Of a stretch of 64,000 nt of DNA, positions 61,001 through 64,000 are shown piece after piece. The notes under the pieces are model-generated. The model saw nothing but the letters and a program-made list of their open reading frames with translations, ran no database searches and was not told the DNA's origin. A program made the position numbers and the translations under genes. The DNA comes from GCA-2717185 sp964474755 (GTDB lineage: Bacteria > Pseudomonadota > Alphaproteobacteria > UBA8366 > GCA-2717185), in contig CAYYUG010000007.1 of the NCBI GenBank assembly GCA_964474755.1, forward strand, positions 27,842-91,841, read 5' to 3'. The first letter of the stretch is position 1. Every line of letters starts with the position of its first letter.

Positions 61001-63232
61001 CTAAGCAGGCTCTACCTCCACAAAGTTTGTGTTGTAGGTGGTGGCTCCGGAGGGTGAGGGACGGTCGACGGATAGGATATTTGCGCACCCATTGGTATCG
61101 GCGCCATCCGCACCCGGCGTGTACCAGGCGCCATCTTTCATTCCCACCACACCTGGGGCGATATCGTCGTTTACCCGAGCGGGCAAGATGCTGACGCCCT
61201 GGCTGTTGAAAACGCGCACCATTTGACCGTCCGCGATACCGCGGGCGCCCGCGTCTTTACTGTTGATCCAAAGATCTTCGGGATCGACCCGGGCCAGCTT
61301 CTCTTGATTACCGTGGATTGAATGAGTCCGCGCCCGCGACTTGGCACTCAACAAGGCGAGTGGGTAATCCGCGTCCGGATCCGTTTCTATGTCAACCGGG
61401 GGTACCCATGTTGGAATCGGTGAGATTTCGCCTAACCCGTAATAGTCAGGCTTCTCGGCGATGGTCGATGAATAAATCTCGATCTTGCCTGATGGTGTGC
61501 TGAATTTGTGGTTTTCTTGATCGCGGATTTGTTTGGCAAAGGCGACCGCATCTTCCGGTTTCGGGAAGCGGGCAACACCGTTCTCCTTGAAGGCGTCGAA
61601 ATCGTCGACTACGTCCTTCGTAAAATCGCGCAGCCAATCTTCTTCAGTGTGCAAATTGTAACCGTTGATGCCGACCCGTTGCGCCAGTTCCGTAAAGATG
61701 TCCATGTCGTTCCGGCATTCGTACATTGGCGGGATTGCCTGTTTCATGTAAATCGCGTAGTGCAGTGCGCCAGACCAGGGCACATGCACGTCGTTGCGTT
61801 CCCAGAAGGTGGTTGCCGGCAGGACGATATCGGCATGGCGCGTCGTCGGTGTTAGGAAATGATCCTGGCCGATGATGAATTCTACGTCGTCAAGGTTTTG
61901 GGCCATCTTGTTAGCATTGGGCGCCTGGTTGAACAGATCGCCACCACAGGAATAGATCAGCTTGATGTCGGCTGGATAGCCGCCGGCTTTTCCGCGCGCT
62001 AACATGTCGGCGAGTTCCGGAGCGGAGACCTTGGAATCGATTGGATTATCGCCTTCCGGTAATCCCTTTACGCCGGCGCGCCCGGTGGCACCGTTGCTAC
62101 AGCCGGTGTTGCCGCCGACTACACCGATGTTGCCGGTAATTGCCGCGAGTGCGTATGCCGCACGGTGAAATTGCTCGCCATAGGTTGTTCGGCCAGGCGC
62201 ATAGCCACAATGCAGTGCTGCCGGTTTGGCGCTGCCGAATTCGAGGGCGAGACGACGGATCGTTTCCGCTGGCAAGCCGCACCGTGTGGCCGCCCACGCC
62301 GGTGTCTTTGGTACGCCGTCACTGTCTCCCATAAGATAGGCGCGGTACGAAGCGCCAACGGGCGCGCCGTCAGGTAACGTCGCTTCGTCAAAACCCTGAA
62401 CATATTTATCGCAATAGGCCTGATCATGTAGCCCTTCGCTGACGATGACATTGGCCATAGCAATCAGTGCCGCAGCGTCGGTAGAGGGTTTGATAAAGAT
62501 ATGTTCGTCGGCTAGCTGCTTGCTGGTACGCGTGCGTCTGGCGTCGACGCAAATTATGCGTACACCATGTTCTTTAGCGTATTTCAGATATTGTGGTGTA
62601 CCAGTGCCGAAGGTGCCATCGGCGGGGGACCAGCCCCACATTAGAATCAATTTTGAATTGATGTAATCGGTCGGTTCCCGGCCGGCGGCCTTATAAGAAA
62701 TTTGCGGACCGAAAGTGTGGCGTACTGCGAAGATCTCCGCCTCGCAGGACATGCTCGACCAGAGATCGGTGCAGCCGCCGAACATGTTGAGAAAGCGTTT
62801 GGCGCCGGAGCGGCTGTGCAACATGGATAGGTTACCGGACCTCGAGGCGTCCAGGATAGCTGCGTTGCCGTATTGCTCTCGCACACGCAGCAACTCGCGC
62901 GCAACTTCATCTAGCGCCTCGTCCCAACTGATCCGCTCGAATTGTCCGGAACCACGCGGGCCAGTGCGCCGCATCGGGTATTTCAGCCGGTCAGGATGGT
63001 AAACCCGTTCGATTTGACCAACGCCGCGCGCGCAAGCGGGCAGGGGTGGGTGATCCGGGTCGAATGGCCTCATATCGGTGGTAATACGGGTAATTTTGTC
63101 ATCGACAATGTGCGCGTTGACCACGCAGCGGCCGCCACAATTATGCCCGCAAGTGCTCGTGACAACGGTTTCGCCGGGTTTCGCCGCGGGACGTGGCGCT
63201 TCGTACACTGTTTGTATGGCCATATTGGACAT
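61001..63232 (-). CDS. DMSO-reductase-family molybdopterin oxidoreductase (catalytic subunit)
   Basis: A 743-residue bis-MGD enzyme. It binds one [4Fe-4S] via Cys28, Cys32, Cys36 and Cys67 (CGHNCGGRC...CARG), as in DmsA. The Mo ligand is probably Ser162 (SSMSCEAE), by alignment with the Ser of DmsA (YSTAQI). FIIGQDHFLTPTTRHADIVL and GDLFNQAPN are family blocks. No Tat signal is seen, so it may be cytoplasmic. No iron-sulfur or membrane subunit gene is adjacent. It may reduce an S- or N-oxide, or hydroxylate a substrate. Confidence 0.9.
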   Translation of the reverse strand: MSNMAIQTVYEAPRPAAKPGETVVTSTCGHNCGGRCVVNAHIVDDKITRITTDMRPFDPDHPPLPACARGVGQIERVYHPDRLKYPMRRTGPRGSGQFERISWDEALDEVARELLRVREQYGNAAILDASRSGNLSMLHSRSGAKRFLNMFGGCTDLWSSMSCEAEIFAVRHTFGPQISYKAAGREPTDYINSKLILMWGWSPADGTFGTGTPQYLKYAKEHGVRIICVDARRTRTSKQLADEHIFIKPSTDAAALIAMANVIVSEGLHDQAYCDKYVQGFDEATLPDGAPVGASYRAYLMGDSDGVPKTPAWAATRCGLPAETIRRLALEFGSAKPAALHCGYAPGRTTYGEQFHRAAYALAAITGNIGVVGGNTGCSNGATGRAGVKGLPEGDNPIDSKVSAPELADMLARGKAGGYPADIKLIYSCGGDLFNQAPNANKMAQNLDDVEFIIGQDHFLTPTTRHADIVLPATTFWERNDVHVPWSGALHYAIYMKQAIPPMYECRNDMDIFTELAQRVGINGYNLHTEEDWLRDFTKDVVDDFDAFKENGVARFPKPEDAVAFAKQIRDQENHKFSTPSGKIEIYSSTIAEKPDYYGLGEISPIPTWVPPVDIETDPDADYPLALLSAKSRARTHSIHGNQEKLARVDPEDLWINSKDAGARGIADGQMVRVFNSQGVSILPARVNDDIAPGVVGMKDGAWYTPGADGADTNGCANILSVDRPSPSGATTYNTNFVEVEPA

Positions 63233-63457
63233 TGTCCCTATCTGAATTTTTGAGTTTCAACTATTGTAACAAATTCTACGTTGAAATACTTCAGCCGTAT
63301 AAAACCATAAATTATATATTGATAGACGGTCGGAATTCACTGTTCATGACGTTGCCGAAAAAGACATGGTTGCATCATGGCGTTCTTCGCATCATCGTCT
63401 GTACCGAGTTGCACATGCTTCAAAGCAGCGGCTGAATTAACGAACAGGAGAGGTAAC

Positions 63458-63781
63458 ATGGCTTTCTACGAATTGCGTCAATACAAGGTCCGGCGGGGCA
63501 AGATGAAGGAGTGGCTTAAAATCATGGAAGAGGAAATCATTCCCTTCCAGGTGTCTAAAGGGATGGTGATAACCGGCAGTTATCAAGGTGAAACGGACGA
63601 CTCCGTTTACATCTGGATGCGCCGTTTCCGGAACGAGGCCGAGCGCAAGCGTCTTTATAAAGCGGTTTATGAAAGCGACACTTGGAAGAATGAAATCTCG
63701 CCGCGTATTCCCAAGCTTCTTAACCGCGATAAGGCGGTCATCACACGCGTCGTGCCAACGAAGCGTTCGACGGCACAATAA
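63458..63781 (+). CDS. NIPSNAP family protein
   Basis: A 107-residue ferredoxin-like alpha+beta-barrel protein: MAFYELRQYKVRRGKMKEWL, EEIIPFQVSKGMVITGSYQG, and DDSVYIWMRRFRNEAERKRL. NIPSNAP/dimeric-barrel proteins often occur in degradation clusters as small enzymes of unknown role. The ATG at 63458 follows AGGAGAGG. It is followed by an MFS gene at 28 bp. Confidence 0.9.
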   Translation: MAFYELRQYKVRRGKMKEWLKIMEEEIIPFQVSKGMVITGSYQGETDDSVYIWMRRFRNEAERKRLYKAVYESDTWKNEISPRIPKLLNRDKAVITRVVPTKRSTAQ

Positions 63782-63809
63782 TCCGTTTGACTAAGGGGCG
63801 GCTGGGGGC

Positions 63810-64000
63810 ATGAGTAACCCCGCCGCCGATAGCGTCGAGACACCCTATGGCTGGGTAATCGCTGGTGCTTCCCATCTGCTCGTAGCTACGGCGATTGGGG
63901 TGAGTTACCTGATTGTTGTGAGCCTGAAGCCAATCGCCGCTGAATTCGATTGGCCACGCTCAATCCCGTCCGCAGCCTATGCAGTGATGATGCTCTTCGC
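63810..64000 (+). CDS. MFS transporter, 3' end cut by window edge
   Basis: The first 63 codons are visible, starting at the ATG on 63810 behind GGGGG. A short cytoplasmic N-terminus (MSNPAADSVETPYGW) leads into a helix (VIAGASHLLVATAIGVSYLI) and the loop KPIAAEFDWPRSIPSAAYAV typical of monocarboxylate-type MFS carriers. It shares an operon with the NIPSNAP gene and may import its substrate. Confidence 0.8.
   Translation, partial: MSNPAADSVETPYGWVIAGASHLLVATAIGVSYLIVVSLKPIAAEFDWPRSIPSAAYAVMMLF

Noticed and set aside
1..64000. CRISPR arrays, rRNA, prophage, conjugation or toxin-antitoxin genes
   Set aside because: None seen on either strand; no regular spaced repeats or hallmark genes.

Overview
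The window looks like a piece of an environmental alphaproteobacterial draft or metagenome-assembled genome. The grounds are moderately GC-rich coding sequence, alphaproteobacterial-type proteins, tight gene packing, and a run of exactly 100 N (38570-38669), the usual placeholder for a scaffold gap of unknown size. No rRNA, tRNA, CRISPR array, phage, plasmid or intact insertion sequence was seen. Taxonomy is inference only.

Almost the whole window is accessory catabolism of organic acids, aromatics or N-heterocycles. Positions 1-3745 hold a truncated thiolase-like gene, a Pit phosphate transporter divergent from a NUDIX hydrolase, and an SDR, followed by a decayed cyclic-nucleotide-binding gene. 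Positions 4463-10977 form one plus-strand unit: an SDR, a three-subunit molybdenum hydroxylase (FAD, 2Fe-2S and Mo subunits), a signal-less NMT1-type binding protein, a DUF2848 protein and a cupin. Positions 10988-15341 add a two-component flavin monooxygenase (reductase divergent from an HpaB-type oxygenase), a luciferase-like oxidoreductase and a Rieske oxygenase. Positions 15434-21353 (minus) hold a small exported protein with its own terminator, gene remnants, a LamB/YcsF protein coupled to a CoA-transferase, an enoyl-CoA hydratase and a UbiD-type decarboxylase.

Positions 21492-33590 hold nitronate monooxygenase, acyl-CoA dehydrogenase, three TauD/TfdA oxygenases, a CoA-transferase, an allantoinase-like deacetylase, a carboxymuconolactone-decarboxylase/AhpD-like gene with an in-frame UGA, a MetE-like protein, an isopenicillin-N-synthase-like oxygenase and an SDR. 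Positions 33734-40335 are a five-gene minus-strand operon (two acyl-CoA dehydrogenases, CoA-transferase, gamma-glutamyltransferase-like hydrolase, Rieske oxygenase). Positions 40466-50744 carry a CocE-type hydrolase, tandem TauD paralogues, two GMC oxidoreductases, a 2-keto-3-deoxygalactonate-kinase-like sugar kinase, an aldo/keto reductase and an epimerase. Positions 51346-64000 carry efflux and transport genes (HlyD, three MFS including one cut by the window edge, and an ArsR-ArsP pair), two amidohydrolases, a hot-dog protein, an orphan DMSO-reductase-family enzyme and a NIPSNAP protein.

The genes fit import or hydrolysis of a substrate, oxygenation (Mo hydroxylase, flavin, Rieske, Fe/2-oxoglutarate and GMC enzymes), CoA activation by CaiB-type transferases, and beta-oxidation-like steps. 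The actual substrates cannot be read from sequence. The most interesting signal is the AhpD-like gene at 29234-29845. Its UGA falls exactly on the second cysteine of the CxxC motif, and a hairpin with a GGUC loop follows 21 nt downstream, as in bacterial SECIS elements: a candidate selenoprotein. At least six decayed gene remnants show that the region is losing genes.
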